This document shows, piece by piece, positions 28,432 through 37,263 of a DNA stretch of 64,000 nucleotides. The translations under genes and the position numbers were made by a program. Every line of letters starts with the position of its first letter. Within the stretch, counting starts at the first letter, position 1. This DNA comes from Hyphomicrobium sp. (lineage in GTDB: Bacteria > Pseudomonadota > Alphaproteobacteria > Rhizobiales > Hyphomicrobiaceae). Location of the stretch: contig NZ_JAIETU010000005.1 of assembly GCF_019744875.1 (NCBI RefSeq), positions 744,001 through 808,000 of the forward strand, written 5' to 3'. A model generated the notes under the pieces. It did not search any database. It saw only the letters and a program-made list of their open reading frames with translations, and had not been told where the DNA came from.

Positions 28432-28800
28432 ATGTCGCTCGTTATCGGCACCAACACGATATCGCTCGCCGCTGAGCGCGCGGGCGCGGCGGCCCTGCAG
28501 CAGTCAATCGAGCGGACCTCGCGCGAAGTCCAGCCGTCGGCTCCAGCCCCGCAAACCCAGAGCGCCGGTCATTCGCAGGTTCAGTTTGGGGCAAGCCTGG
28601 AGAGCCGTTTCCAAGCCGTTATCAATGAGTTGGCTTTGGGCGGCAATCTCACGTCGGCCAACGCGCGCGTTGTGGACAGCGATTTCGCGCAGGATACCAG
28701 CAGCCTCACCAAGAACCAGATCCTTGCGCAAGCCGGCGTTGCAATGACTGCTCGGGCCAACAGTCAGCCGCAAAGCGTGCTGGCGGCGCTCAACGGCTAA
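28432..28800 (+). CDS. Miniature flagellin-like protein (D0/D1 ends only)
   Basis: The 122-aa product reads like a flagellin with the middle removed. The N-terminus 'MSLVIGTNTISLAAERAG' followed by 'LQQSIERTS' resembles the flagellin N-terminal D0/D1 helix. The C-terminal half has 'LESRFQAVINELALGGNL', then 'SANARVVDSDFAQDTSSL' and 'TKNQILAQAGVAMTARANSQ' with the final 'PQSVLAALNG', matching the flagellin C-terminal helix. A 25-residue Gln/Ser/Pro linker replaces D2/D3. No flagellar genes surround it. It could be a secreted filament modifier, a non-flagellar derivative, or a decayed gene, although the frame is intact. AAGGG lies 11 bases before ATG. Confidence 0.7.
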   Translation: MSLVIGTNTISLAAERAGAAALQQSIERTSREVQPSAPAPQTQSAGHSQVQFGASLESRFQAVINELALGGNLTSANARVVDSDFAQDTSSLTKNQILAQAGVAMTARANSQPQSVLAALNG

Positions 28801-28831
28801 GATCGGTCTGAAGAAGCCCGGCCGCGCCGGA

Positions 28832-29485
28832 TCACGGGCTCGCGGGCGCGGAGCCCAGGGTTTTCCGTATCAGGTTCTTGGCCGCATCCGAATCCCATTC
28901 GGCCGGTCCGATCAGGCGGCCGATCTCGCGGCCCTCCGGATCGATCAGGATCGTGACCGGCATGCCGACAGCCTTCAGTGCCGAGCCGCTGCGTGTCGTC
29001 GTGTCGGTGTAGAGCTTGAGCGACTTGACGTGCACGCTGTCGAGGAACTTGCGCGCGGCCTCAGGGCCGGTGCGGTCGACGGCGAGGGCGACGACCTCGA
29101 AGGTGTCCGATCCCAGCTCCGCCTGCAGCCGGTCGAGCGACGGCATTTCCTCGCGGCACGGGGCGCACCATGTCGCCCAGAGGTTCAGGAGGATCGTCTT
29201 GCCGTGAAAGTCCTTCAGGGTCTTCGTCGCGCCCGTCGCATCGTTAAATGTCACATCTGCGACAGCCTCGGGGGCTGACTTGTAAACGAAGGCCGGCAGG
29301 CCCGGCGCGCGCGGGCGGGTCGCCTCGGCGGGAGCGGCGGCCTCCGGCGACGAAACGGCGGTATTGTCAGGCCGCCCAAGGGTGCCGTATACCGCCGCAA
29401 AGCCTGCGATTGCAGCGACGGCGGCCACGGCGACGATGGCCGCGTTTCTATTTTTGGGCGGGCCGGACGGGGTGCCGTCGTTCAT
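28832..29485 (-). CDS. TlpA-like membrane-anchored thioredoxin
   Basis: This 217-aa protein has one N-terminal membrane helix ('[20 protein letters not shown]'), an Ala/Pro linker, and a periplasmic thioredoxin-fold domain with '[19 protein letters not shown]' (redox CxxC) and the cis-Pro in '[13 protein letters not shown]'. The fold and TlpA/ResA-type insert suggest a reductant for cytochrome c or oxidase copper-site maturation, a role inferred from the family. It is divergent from argH, 42 bases away. Confidence 0.9.
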   Translation of the reverse strand: MNDGTPSGPPKNRNAAIVAVAAVAAIAGFAAVYGTLGRPDNTAVSSPEAAAPAEATRPRAPGLPAFVYKSAPEAVADVTFNDATGATKTLKDFHGKTILLNLWATWCAPCREEMPSLDRLQAELGSDTFEVVALAVDRTGPEAARKFLDSVHVKSLKLYTDTTTRSGSALKAVGMPVTILIDPEGREIGRLIGPAEWDSDAAKNLIRKTLGSAPASP

Positions 29486-29527
29486 TTCGACTTCCGATGC
29501 TTTGGGTCTCGCGGAGGGGCTGTTCCG

Positions 29528-30937
29528 GTGACAGAGAAAAACGCCAACAAGATGTGGGGCGGCCGTTTTGCGCAGTCGCCTGCCGAGATCATGCAGGAGA
29601 TAAATGCCTCGATCTCGTTCGACAAGGTTCTGGCACCGCAGGATATCCGTGGCTCAAAGGCGCACGCGGCGATGCTGGGCGAAACCGGCATCATCACGCG
29701 GGCGGATGCGCGCGAGATCCTGAGGGGTCTCGACCAGGTGGCATCCGAGATCGAAAGCGGCACCTTCGTCTTCCAGCGCGAGTTGGAAGACGTGCACATG
29801 AACGTCGAGAGCCGTCTCAAGGAAATCATCGGGCCTGCGGCCGGGCGGCTGCATACGGCGCGCTCGCGCAACGACCAGGTGGCGACCGATTTCCGGCTGT
29901 TCGTGCGGGACGCGGCCGACAGCCTCATTCGCTCTATCGGCGAGCTGCAGAGCGCGCTGGTCGAAAAGGCCGAGGCGCACGCGGGCACCGTGATGCCCGG
30001 CTTCACGCATATGCAATCGGCGCAGCCGGTGACGTTCGGCCATCATCTGCTCGCTTACGTGGAAATGCTGGGGCGCGACCGGGGGCGGTTCGTGGATGCG
30101 CGGCGGCGCCTCAACGAATGTCCGCTCGGCTCGGCGGCGCTGGCTGGCACGTCGTTTCCGATCGACCGGCAGAAGACGGCCGAGGAACTGGGCTTCGATC
30201 GCCCGATGGCGAATTCGCTCGACGGCGTGGCTGATCGCGATTTCGCGCTCGAAATTCTGGCGGCGGCCTCGATCACGGCCATGCATCTGTCGCGGTTCGC
30301 CGAGGAAATCGTGATCTGGATGACGCCGCAGTTCGGCTTCGTGAAGCTGTCTGACCGCTTCACGACTGGGTCGTCGATCATGCCGCAAAAGCGCAACCCC
30401 GACGCGGCGGAGCTGGTGCGGGCCAAGGTCGGGCGGATCGCGGGCGCCTTCCACGGGCTGCTGATGGTCATGAAGGGCCTGCCGCTCGCCTACTCGAAGG
30501 ACATGCAGGAAGACAAGGAAGCGACGTTCGACGCGCTGGATTCGCTGCGGCTCGGGCTGGCGGCGATCACGGGCATCGTGCGCGACGTCGAGCCCGAGGC
30601 CGAGACGCTGCGGGCGGCGGCGGGGCGCGGCTATTCGACGGCGACGGATCTGGCCGACTGGCTGGTGCGGGAGCTGAAGATGCCCTTCCGGGAGGCGCAC
30701 CACGTCACGGGCTCGATCGTCAAGGCGGCCGAGGACAAGGGGCTCGACCTCGAAAATGTGCCCCTCGAAGTCATGCAGGCCATCGAGCCGCGCATTTCGA
30801 AGGGGATTTTCTCTGTGCTTTCAGTGGAGAACTCCGTGAAATCCCGCAAGAGCTATGGGGGAACTTCGCCACAGAACGTCGCAAAAATGGCTCGAAGCTG
30901 GGCCAAGCGCTTGGAAAAGGAAGCGGCCGCACGGTAA
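29528..30937 (+). CDS. argH: Argininosuccinate lyase
   Basis: This 469-aa fumarase/aspartase-superfamily enzyme has the signature '[19 protein letters not shown]', '[17 protein letters not shown]' and '[18 protein letters not shown]', all argH-specific. It splits argininosuccinate to arginine and fumarate. It begins with GTG 29528 behind GGAGGGG. It is followed by lptM and lysA on the same strand, the conserved argH-lptM-lysA order of proteobacteria. Confidence 0.97.
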   Translation: MTEKNANKMWGGRFAQSPAEIMQEINASISFDKVLAPQDIRGSKAHAAMLGETGIITRADAREILRGLDQVASEIESGTFVFQRELEDVHMNVESRLKEIIGPAAGRLHTARSRNDQVATDFRLFVRDAADSLIRSIGELQSALVEKAEAHAGTVMPGFTHMQSAQPVTFGHHLLAYVEMLGRDRGRFVDARRRLNECPLGSAALAGTSFPIDRQKTAEELGFDRPMANSLDGVADRDFALEILAAASITAMHLSRFAEEIVIWMTPQFGFVKLSDRFTTGSSIMPQKRNPDAAELVRAKVGRIAGAFHGLLMVMKGLPLAYSKDMQEDKEATFDALDSLRLGLAAITGIVRDVEPEAETLRAAAGRGYSTATDLADWLVRELKMPFREAHHVTGSIVKAAEDKGLDLENVPLEVMQAIEPRISKGIFSVLSVENSVKSRKSYGGTSPQNVAKMARSWAKRLEKEAAAR

Positions 30938-31001
30938 GGTGGCGGGGACGGCTGGCTTCCCGAAGATGTCTTCGAGGCCGGCTCCACGGGGTTTGATCGC
31001 A

Positions 31002-31199
31002 ATGATGAGTTGGGTTCGTACTTTCCTGGCTGCCTCGACGCTGGCGCTCGCGCTGGCCGGATGCGGCGTGAAGGGTTCGCTCGAAACTCCTCAGGCCGCG
31101 CCGGAATCGACGGCGGAAGCACAATCCGGCCAGGGCAAGCCCGAGGGCGCAGCGGCCAAGCCGCACAAGAGTTCCGTTCTGGACGCGCTCGTTCGCTAA
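31002..31199 (+). CDS. lptM: LptM-type small lipoprotein
   Basis: A 65-aa lipoprotein begins at MM (31002): hydrophobic signal, then lipobox 'LALAGCGVKGSLETP'. The 'CG.KG.L' after the Cys is the LptM (YifL) hallmark. In E. coli LptM aids LptD oxidative maturation. The remaining 44 residues are a low-complexity Pro/Ala/Lys tail. The track ORF starts 49 residues upstream in argH-distal DNA and is not the likely start. It lies between argH and lysA, its conserved place. Confidence 0.85.
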   Translation: MMSWVRTFLAASTLALALAGCGVKGSLETPQAAPESTAEAQSGQGKPEGAAAKPHKSSVLDALVR

Positions 31200-31323
31200 C
31201 GAACACAGCCTCGGAGAGGCCCGGCCGGCCGCTTCTCAGTCGGACAGGTGCTAAGGCTCCTGTTGCGTTGGCGCGGCGGCCTGTATAGCTCGGGTGTCGA
31301 TCACTCCGGACACCTGCGCCCCC

Positions 31324-32601
31324 ATGCACCACTTCCACTACAAAGACGGCGTGCTGCACGCCGAAGACGTCAGCCTCGCGCATCTCGCATCGGATGTCGG
31401 GACGCCGTTCTACTGCTATTCCACCGCGACGCTGGAACGGCACTACCGCGTGCTCGAACGCGCGTTTGCCGGGCAGAACGCGACCATCTGCTTTGCGGTC
31501 AAGGCGAACTCCAACCAGGCTGTGCTGGCCACGCTGGCGCGGCTCGGCGCGGGCATGGACGTCGTCTCGGAAGGCGAGCTGCGGCGCGCACGGGCGGCCG
31601 GGACGCCGGCGGACAAGGTGATTTTCGCGGGCGTCGGCAAGACCCGCGAGGAGATGGCCTACGCGCTGGGCGAGGGCATCTGCAGCTTCAACGTCGAAAG
31701 CGAGCCGGAGCTTCATGCGCTGTCGGAGGTCGCGGAGTCGCTCGGCGTGACGGCGCGCGTCGCGATCCGGGTCAATCCGGACGTCGACGCCAAAACGCAC
31801 GCCAAGATTTCGACCGGCAAATCCGAGAACAAGTTCGGCATCCCGTATCTGCGCGCGCCGTCCCTCTACGACGAGGCGCGCAAGCTGCCTTATCTGGACG
31901 TGGCGGGCATTCACATGCACATCGGCAGCCAGATCACGGATCTCGCGCCGTTCCGCGATGCGTTCCGCCTGATGCGCGACCTGATGCTCGAGCTTCGGCG
32001 CGAGGGGCATGCGATCCACCATCTCGATATCGGCGGTGGGCTCGGCGTTCCCTATCGCGGATCGAACGAGGTGCCGCCGCATCCGGACGAGTATGCGGCG
32101 CTGGTGGCCGCGAGCCTCGGCGATCTCGACGCCAAGCTCTATCTGGAACCCGGCCGCATGATCGTCGGCAACGCGGGCGTTCTCGTCACGCGGGTTGTCT
32201 ACGTGAAGGCGGGTGCGGGCAAGCGCTTCACGATCGTGGACGCGGCGATGAACGACCTGCTGCGGCCGACGCTCTACGAGGCCTTTCACGAGGTGTGGCC
32301 GGTTTCGGAGGCGCGCACCTCCGATGCGACGGTGCTGCAGGATATCGTCGGGCCGGTGTGCGAGACGGGCGATTATCTGGCCGTGGAACGCGCGCTGCCG
32401 CCGTTCGAGCCCGAAGAGCTGATGGCGGTGATGACGGCCGGAGCCTACGGCGCAGTGATGTCGTCGACCTACAATACCCGCCGCCTGGTGCCGGAAGTGC
32501 TCGTCAATGGAAGCGCTTACGCCGTGGTGCGGCCGCGGCCGAGCTATGAGGAAATGATCGGGCTGGATCGCCTGCCGCCGTGGATAACGCCCGAGGCCTA
32601 G
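31324..32601 (+). CDS. lysA: Diaminopimelate decarboxylase
   Basis: The 425-aa fold-III PLP enzyme has the PLP lysine in 'ICFAVKANSNQAVL', 'HMHIGSQI', the phosphate-binding 'LDIGGGLGVPY' and 'YLEPGRMIV'. 'GPVCETGDYLA' supplies the catalytic Cys from the partner subunit. It decarboxylates meso-DAP to L-lysine. I start at ATG 31324 (MHHFHYKDGVLHAEDV), the usual LysA N-terminus, rather than GTG 31294. With dapD and dapE, three lysine-pathway steps are in this window. Confidence 0.96.
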   Translation: MHHFHYKDGVLHAEDVSLAHLASDVGTPFYCYSTATLERHYRVLERAFAGQNATICFAVKANSNQAVLATLARLGAGMDVVSEGELRRARAAGTPADKVIFAGVGKTREEMAYALGEGICSFNVESEPELHALSEVAESLGVTARVAIRVNPDVDAKTHAKISTGKSENKFGIPYLRAPSLYDEARKLPYLDVAGIHMHIGSQITDLAPFRDAFRLMRDLMLELRREGHAIHHLDIGGGLGVPYRGSNEVPPHPDEYAALVAASLGDLDAKLYLEPGRMIVGNAGVLVTRVVYVKAGAGKRFTIVDAAMNDLLRPTLYEAFHEVWPVSEARTSDATVLQDIVGPVCETGDYLAVERALPPFEPEELMAVMTAGAYGAVMSSTYNTRRLVPEVLVNGSAYAVVRPRPSYEEMIGLDRLPPWITPEA

Positions 32602-32697
32602 AAGGTTGCCCGTGGGGCCGGGCCGGCACGGAAACGGGTGGTGAACGTTAGCTCTTTGTAATGATGCGCCCCGGGCGCTCGTGCTAGGTTTTGAGCA

Positions 32698-35391
32698 ATG
32701 GAACGGGATCCCATTTCGCGTCCGGCCGAACGGGCGTTCGAGCGCAAGATCTGGCGCGCGCGCGTTGCGGTCGCATTTGAGCAAATCTGGCTTCGGCTCT
32801 GGCTGCTGCTGGCCGTGGCGGCGGCGTTTCTGCTCGTGTCTTATGCCGGCCTCTGGCCCCGGCTTCCCGCCTTTGCCCACATGGCGCTGCTGGCCCTGTT
32901 CGGACTCGCTGCGCTCGCGGGCCTGATCTCGCTCACCCGCGTGTCCTGGATTTCGCGCGACGAGGCGATCCGGCGCATCGAGCGCGTCTCGGGCGTGCCG
33001 CATCGGCCGGCCTCATCCTATGAAGATACCGTCAGCGCGCCGTCGTCCGATTCGGCGACGCTCGCGATCTGGCAGGAGCATCGCAACCGCATGGCGGCGA
33101 TGCTCGCGCGGCTGCGTCCGGGGAAGCCCGAGCCGCGGACCGACCGGTTCGATCCGTTCGCGCTTCGCGCGGCGCTCATGCTGGCCATGGTCGGAGTCAC
33201 GGCGCTGCTCGGCCACACGGCTGCCGATCGCGTCCGTTCGGCGTTCACGTTCGGCTCCACGGCGGCGCTCGCGCAGGCGCGTCTCGATGCCTGGCTCACG
33301 CCGCCGACGTACACCGCCAAGCCCCCTGTGATGCTGGCCGACGGCGCCGGGCAGATGCCGGCGGCCGATAAAGGCGCGCCAGCCACCCAGCCCGTCTACG
33401 AAGCGCCGTTCAAGAGCCTGCTGATCGTGCGTGTCGGCGGCATGGGCGACCAGCCGCTCGCCATCGAGGTGCAGCCGGCAGCGGCCAAGGGCGAGCAATC
33501 GCCGGCCGAGCGTGTCGAGTCGAAAGCCGAGAAGGACACCGGCGATCTTAAGGAAGTTCGCTTCGAGATGACCCGGTCGTCGACCGTGCGTGTGCTGTCT
33601 GGCGCGCGCGAGATGGCGCGCTGGACCATTTCGGTGACGCCGGACAAGGTGCCCCAGATTTCGTTGTCGCGCCCTCCTGAGCTGACGCCGCGCGGCTCGC
33701 TCAAGCTCACCTACAAGGTCGAGGACGACTACGGCGTGGTGTCGGCTGGTGCGGATCTCAAGCGCCTCAAGGACGCGCCGCGCGATGCGAGCAAGGCCTG
33801 GGCGCAGGCGCCGGCGCCCAAGGGTCCGCGCGCGCCGCTGATGCGCCCGCCCAAGCTGGAACTGCGTCTGCCGAAGGCGAATTCGACGGAGGCGCATACG
33901 TATTTCGAGATGGCCTCGCATCCGTGGGCCGGGCGCAAGGTCATCATGACGCTGACCGCCAAGGACGCCGCGGGGCAGATCGGCAAAAGCGCCGGGTTCG
34001 AGATGATCCTGCCGGAGCGCAAGTTCACCAAGCCGCTGGCGCGCGCCGTCGTCGAGCAGCGCAAGAAGCTGATGGAAGATAGCCGCTACCGCTCGCCGGT
34101 CGTGGCCGCGCTCGATGCGCTGACGCTCGAGCCGGACGGGTTCATCGAGGACACCAAGGTTTATCTCGGCCTGCGTACGGCGCGCCATCGCCTGCGGGTG
34201 GACCGCACGCGCGCGGGCTTCAAGAGCGTCGTCGACCAGCTCTGGCAGATCGCGCTGCGGATCGAGGACGGCAGCCTGTCGGATGCCGAGCGGGCGCTCA
34301 AGGACGCTCAGGACAAGCTCTCGAAGGCGCTCGAGAACGGCGCGTCCGAGGAAGAGATCAAGCAACTGATGCAGGAGCTGCGTCAGGCGCTCAACGAGTT
34401 CATGAAGCAGTTGGCGCAGGAAAGCGGCGACCAGCAGCAGCAGGATGGCCAGAACCAGGATCAGCAGACGCTCGGGCAGCAGGACCTCGAGCGCATGATG
34501 CAGAACCTCGAAGACATGGCGAAGAGCGGATCGCGCGAGCAGGCGCAGCAGATGCTCTCCGAAATGCAGGATCTCATGGAACGTCTTCAGTCCGGGCGGC
34601 AGGACCAAGCCCAGGCTCAGAAGAACCAAGAGATGATGAAGATGATGGAAGAGCTGGGCGGCATGGTCGGCGACCAGCAGAAGCTCATGGACGAAACGTT
34701 CGGCGAGCAGGGCCAGGAGAAGCCGGAGTCCGGGCAGGGCGGGCAGAAGCCGCCGCCGGGCATGAAGGGCATGGGCGGCGACGGCCAGCAGAAGGATGCG
34801 GGCGGCGGTCCGGAGAGCCAGTCGGGCGAGGCGCAGCAGGGCCGTGGGCAGCGCGGCGGGCAACAGGGCGGGCAGCAAGGTCAGCAGGGCCAGGGCGATC
34901 AGCTCGGGCAGGGTGACAAGCAAGGCGGTCTCGCGGATCTGTCGCAGCGCCAGCGCCAGTTGCGCGATCGCCTGTCGCAACTTCAGAAGAACATGCGCGA
35001 GAAGGGCGGGCCGTCGAGCCAGCAGCTCAAGGACGCGGAAAGCGCCATGGAGAGCGCCGAGGATGCGCTCAATCGCGGCGATGTCGCCGAAGCCACCGAG
35101 CAGCAGTCGCGGGCGCTGGAGCAGATGCGCCAGGGCGCGCAGGACATGGCGCAGGAGATGATGCGGAACATGCCGCAGCGCTATGGCCAGTCCGGCGATA
35201 CGCCGCGCGATCCTCTCGGGCGGCCGCAGCGGTCGCAGGGGCCGGACCTCGGAACGTCCGTCAAGGTGCCGGATCAGATCGACGTGCAGCGTGCGCGCGA
35301 GATCCTGGATGAGCTGCGCCGGCGGCTCGGTGAAGCGCGGCGCGCGCCGGTCGAGCTCGACTATCTGGAACGGCTGCTGCGCCGGTTCTGA
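32698..35391 (+). CDS. DUF4175/TIGR02302 membrane-anchored protein
   Basis: This 897-aa alphaproteobacterial protein of unknown function has two N-terminal membrane helices (about residues 33-50 and 58-80), another near 155-175 ('LMLAMVGVTALLGHTA'), then a large periplasmic region with beta-rich segments (residues 190-450). Its C-terminus is strongly Gln/Gly/Glu-rich ('QQQQDGQNQDQQ', 'GGQQGGQQGQQGQ'), with heptad-like helices ending in 'LRRRLGEARRAPVELDYLERLLRRF', the family's conserved end. Length and order agree with TIGR02302. The Gln-rich stretch is probably disordered or coiled-coil. It is 96 bases downstream of lysA. Confidence 0.88.
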   Translation: MERDPISRPAERAFERKIWRARVAVAFEQIWLRLWLLLAVAAAFLLVSYAGLWPRLPAFAHMALLALFGLAALAGLISLTRVSWISRDEAIRRIERVSGVPHRPASSYEDTVSAPSSDSATLAIWQEHRNRMAAMLARLRPGKPEPRTDRFDPFALRAALMLAMVGVTALLGHTAADRVRSAFTFGSTAALAQARLDAWLTPPTYTAKPPVMLADGAGQMPAADKGAPATQPVYEAPFKSLLIVRVGGMGDQPLAIEVQPAAAKGEQSPAERVESKAEKDTGDLKEVRFEMTRSSTVRVLSGAREMARWTISVTPDKVPQISLSRPPELTPRGSLKLTYKVEDDYGVVSAGADLKRLKDAPRDASKAWAQAPAPKGPRAPLMRPPKLELRLPKANSTEAHTYFEMASHPWAGRKVIMTLTAKDAAGQIGKSAGFEMILPERKFTKPLARAVVEQRKKLMEDSRYRSPVVAALDALTLEPDGFIEDTKVYLGLRTARHRLRVDRTRAGFKSVVDQLWQIALRIEDGSLSDAERALKDAQDKLSKALENGASEEEIKQLMQELRQALNEFMKQLAQESGDQQQQDGQNQDQQTLGQQDLERMMQNLEDMAKSGSREQAQQMLSEMQDLMERLQSGRQDQAQAQKNQEMMKMMEELGGMVGDQQKLMDETFGEQGQEKPESGQGGQKPPPGMKGMGGDGQQKDAGGGPESQSGEAQQGRGQRGGQQGGQQGQQGQGDQLGQGDKQGGLADLSQRQRQLRDRLSQLQKNMREKGGPSSQQLKDAESAMESAEDALNRGDVAEATEQQSRALEQMRQGAQDMAQEMMRNMPQRYGQSGDTPRDPLGRPQRSQGPDLGTSVKVPDQIDVQRAREILDELRRRLGEARRAPVELDYLERLLRRF

Positions 35392-35430
35392 TCGTTGGCG
35401 CGTACCGCACGCGGGGCCTAGCGCCCTAGC

Positions 35431-37137
35431 CTAGGCGACGATGTCGAGAACCATCTGGTCGGCGATGGGGCGGCCGAACTCATCCGTTCCGCGCACGGCG
35501 ACGCGATAGACGCCCGGTGAAAGGTCTTCCGGCAGCGGCGCGGTCCAGATGTGCGATGACGGCGCCGGCTCGACCCAGGCCTTGTAGGCGTGGCGGTCGC
35601 GGGCAAACACGTCGACGACATGCGGATCGGTCAATCGCGCCCGCTGCATGGATTGCGGTGCGCGGTCGATGCCTTCGATTTCAAACGTGAGCTGTGTGCG
35701 CGGGCCGCCGTCGAACACGTCGACGACAAGCTCGGTGTCGCACAGCGAGGATGACCGCAGCGGGCAGTACAGCGCGCCGCTCTGCTCCCGGGCCGTTTCG
35801 TGTTGGCTCGATCGCTTCGACAGCATCATCCGCATCTTCGTCTCACGGCCGCGGCTGACCGGCACGAAACGGGTCGCATAGCGCGCGCCGTCCACGGAAA
35901 GGACGTGAAATCCTTTCGGACTGCCGTCCCGGCTCAGCGCCGTCGGAATGCCCCGCTCGTCGGCAAGCCCGCCCCACCAGCTTCCCGACGCCGCGGTGAG
36001 GACGTGGTGGTGATGCGGCGCGGTTCCCGTGAACCCTTCGTCGCGTCCGAGGTAGTGATGCTCGGTCGTGTGCGAGTGGCCTGCGAAGCTCACAGTGTTC
36101 GGCCGAGCGGAGAGCGTCGCCATGAGCGCGCGCGCGTCGGCCGTGGTCTCGCGCGGATCGTGCGGCGCGTTGAAGCTCGTCAGCGGAATATGCATCGAGA
36201 CGACGACGAGGCGATCTTCCGGCGTGTGGCGAAGTACATTGCCGATGAAGGCAAGCTGATCCGGTCCGATGCGGCCGTGGTATCCTTCGGAGCGAGACAC
36301 ATCGACGTTGTTGAGGATGATGAACGTCGCGGGTCCGTATTCGAAGGCATAGTGCGTCGGGCCGAACACGCGCCGCCAAGTCGTGAATGCCGTCTTGTGG
36401 TCGCGCGCGCCGCCGTCCATGTCGTGATTGCCGGGGCAATGGTGCCACGGCATGCGCAGCGCGCCGAGCATGTCGAGATAGCGCCCGTAGAGCGACAGGT
36501 CGTCGCCCACCACGTCGCCGTGATGGATGCCGAATGCCGCGGGTATGCCGAGGGCGGCGCTGACGATCTCGTCGCGGAAGTAGCCGAGTTCGGCCGCGTT
36601 GGACGGCTGGGTATCCGCAAACAGCAGAACATCGAACGCGGTGGGCTCGTCGCTGCGGCGAAGTGCGAAGTCGAGCAGGCCGTCTCCGGCACGGCGCGAG
36701 AAGTCGGGCACGCCGCCCGGCTTGTGCGCCGTCGTCCAGCCCGATGGCTTGATTAGGAAGATCAGATCGTCGTCGTGGGCTGGCATTGACCAGGTGCCGT
36801 CGGGACCGGTGACGGCGATGTCGCGTCCGTTGGAGACCATCACGCCGGCGATGCCGCTGCGGTGTTGGCCGTCCTTGCGTTCAGTGTCTTCGAAAACAGT
36901 GCCGTGCGCGATTCCGTTCGCGCGTGCGGGCTCGGTCGCGAACAGCACGGGCGTCGCCAGAACGGCCGGGAGTAGTGCGGGAGCGGCAAGGACCGCCGGC
37001 AACAACATGGGAGCGGCAAGAGCCGCTCCGGCGCCCGTGAGCACCGCGCGCCGCGAGGGCGCGCCGAACTCGTTCGGCCCGATGTCGTTGGAGTGCTTCA
37101 CCGCTGCTCCAGCCCCGCTGGGTCGAGTTCCCGTCAT
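35431..37137 (-). CDS. Tat-exported calcineurin-like phosphoesterase
   Basis: The 568-aa protein carries a twin-arginine signal ('SRRAVLTGAGAALAAP') with an unusual tandem hydrophobic repeat ('LLPAVLAAPALLPAVLATP'). It has an N-terminal beta-sandwich (about 75-165), a central metallophosphoesterase core with 'LFADTQPS', 'IHHGDVVGDDL', 'CPGNHDMDG', 'VVSMHIPL' and 'FAGHSHTTEHH' as the metal ligands, and a C-terminal beta domain. This is the N/C-flanked calcineurin architecture of periplasmic phosphodiesterases. The substrate is unknown. It is monocistronic as far as I can see. Confidence 0.87.
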   Translation of the reverse strand: MTGTRPSGAGAAVKHSNDIGPNEFGAPSRRAVLTGAGAALAAPMLLPAVLAAPALLPAVLATPVLFATEPARANGIAHGTVFEDTERKDGQHRSGIAGVMVSNGRDIAVTGPDGTWSMPAHDDDLIFLIKPSGWTTAHKPGGVPDFSRRAGDGLLDFALRRSDEPTAFDVLLFADTQPSNAAELGYFRDEIVSAALGIPAAFGIHHGDVVGDDLSLYGRYLDMLGALRMPWHHCPGNHDMDGGARDHKTAFTTWRRVFGPTHYAFEYGPATFIILNNVDVSRSEGYHGRIGPDQLAFIGNVLRHTPEDRLVVVSMHIPLTSFNAPHDPRETTADARALMATLSARPNTVSFAGHSHTTEHHYLGRDEGFTGTAPHHHHVLTAASGSWWGGLADERGIPTALSRDGSPKGFHVLSVDGARYATRFVPVSRGRETKMRMMLSKRSSQHETAREQSGALYCPLRSSSLCDTELVVDVFDGGPRTQLTFEIEGIDRAPQSMQRARLTDPHVVDVFARDRHAYKAWVEPAPSSHIWTAPLPEDLSPGVYRVAVRGTDEFGRPIADQMVLDIVA

Positions 37138-37263
37138 CCTGGGCGGGACGGTAGCGATGATTCACGACGGTTCCCGAACAGCACGGTGACTGGTTGATGA
37201 CACCGGGGCCGCTTTGACGCTGCCGGGGCTCTCAGGGTTGGGACGTTTTCGTTGCGGTCCGGA

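Noticed and set aside
30853-33003. 716-aa minus-strand ORF
   Set aside because: Antisense across argH end, lptM and lysA; all three sense genes have clear family motifs.
34400-34920. Gln/Gly codon repeats as a CRISPR or tandem DNA array
   Set aside because: They are coding low-complexity sequence in frame, with irregular units and no spacers.
33013-34980. 655-aa minus-strand ORF
   Set aside because: Leu/Arg-rich antisense of the Gln-rich DUF4175 gene.
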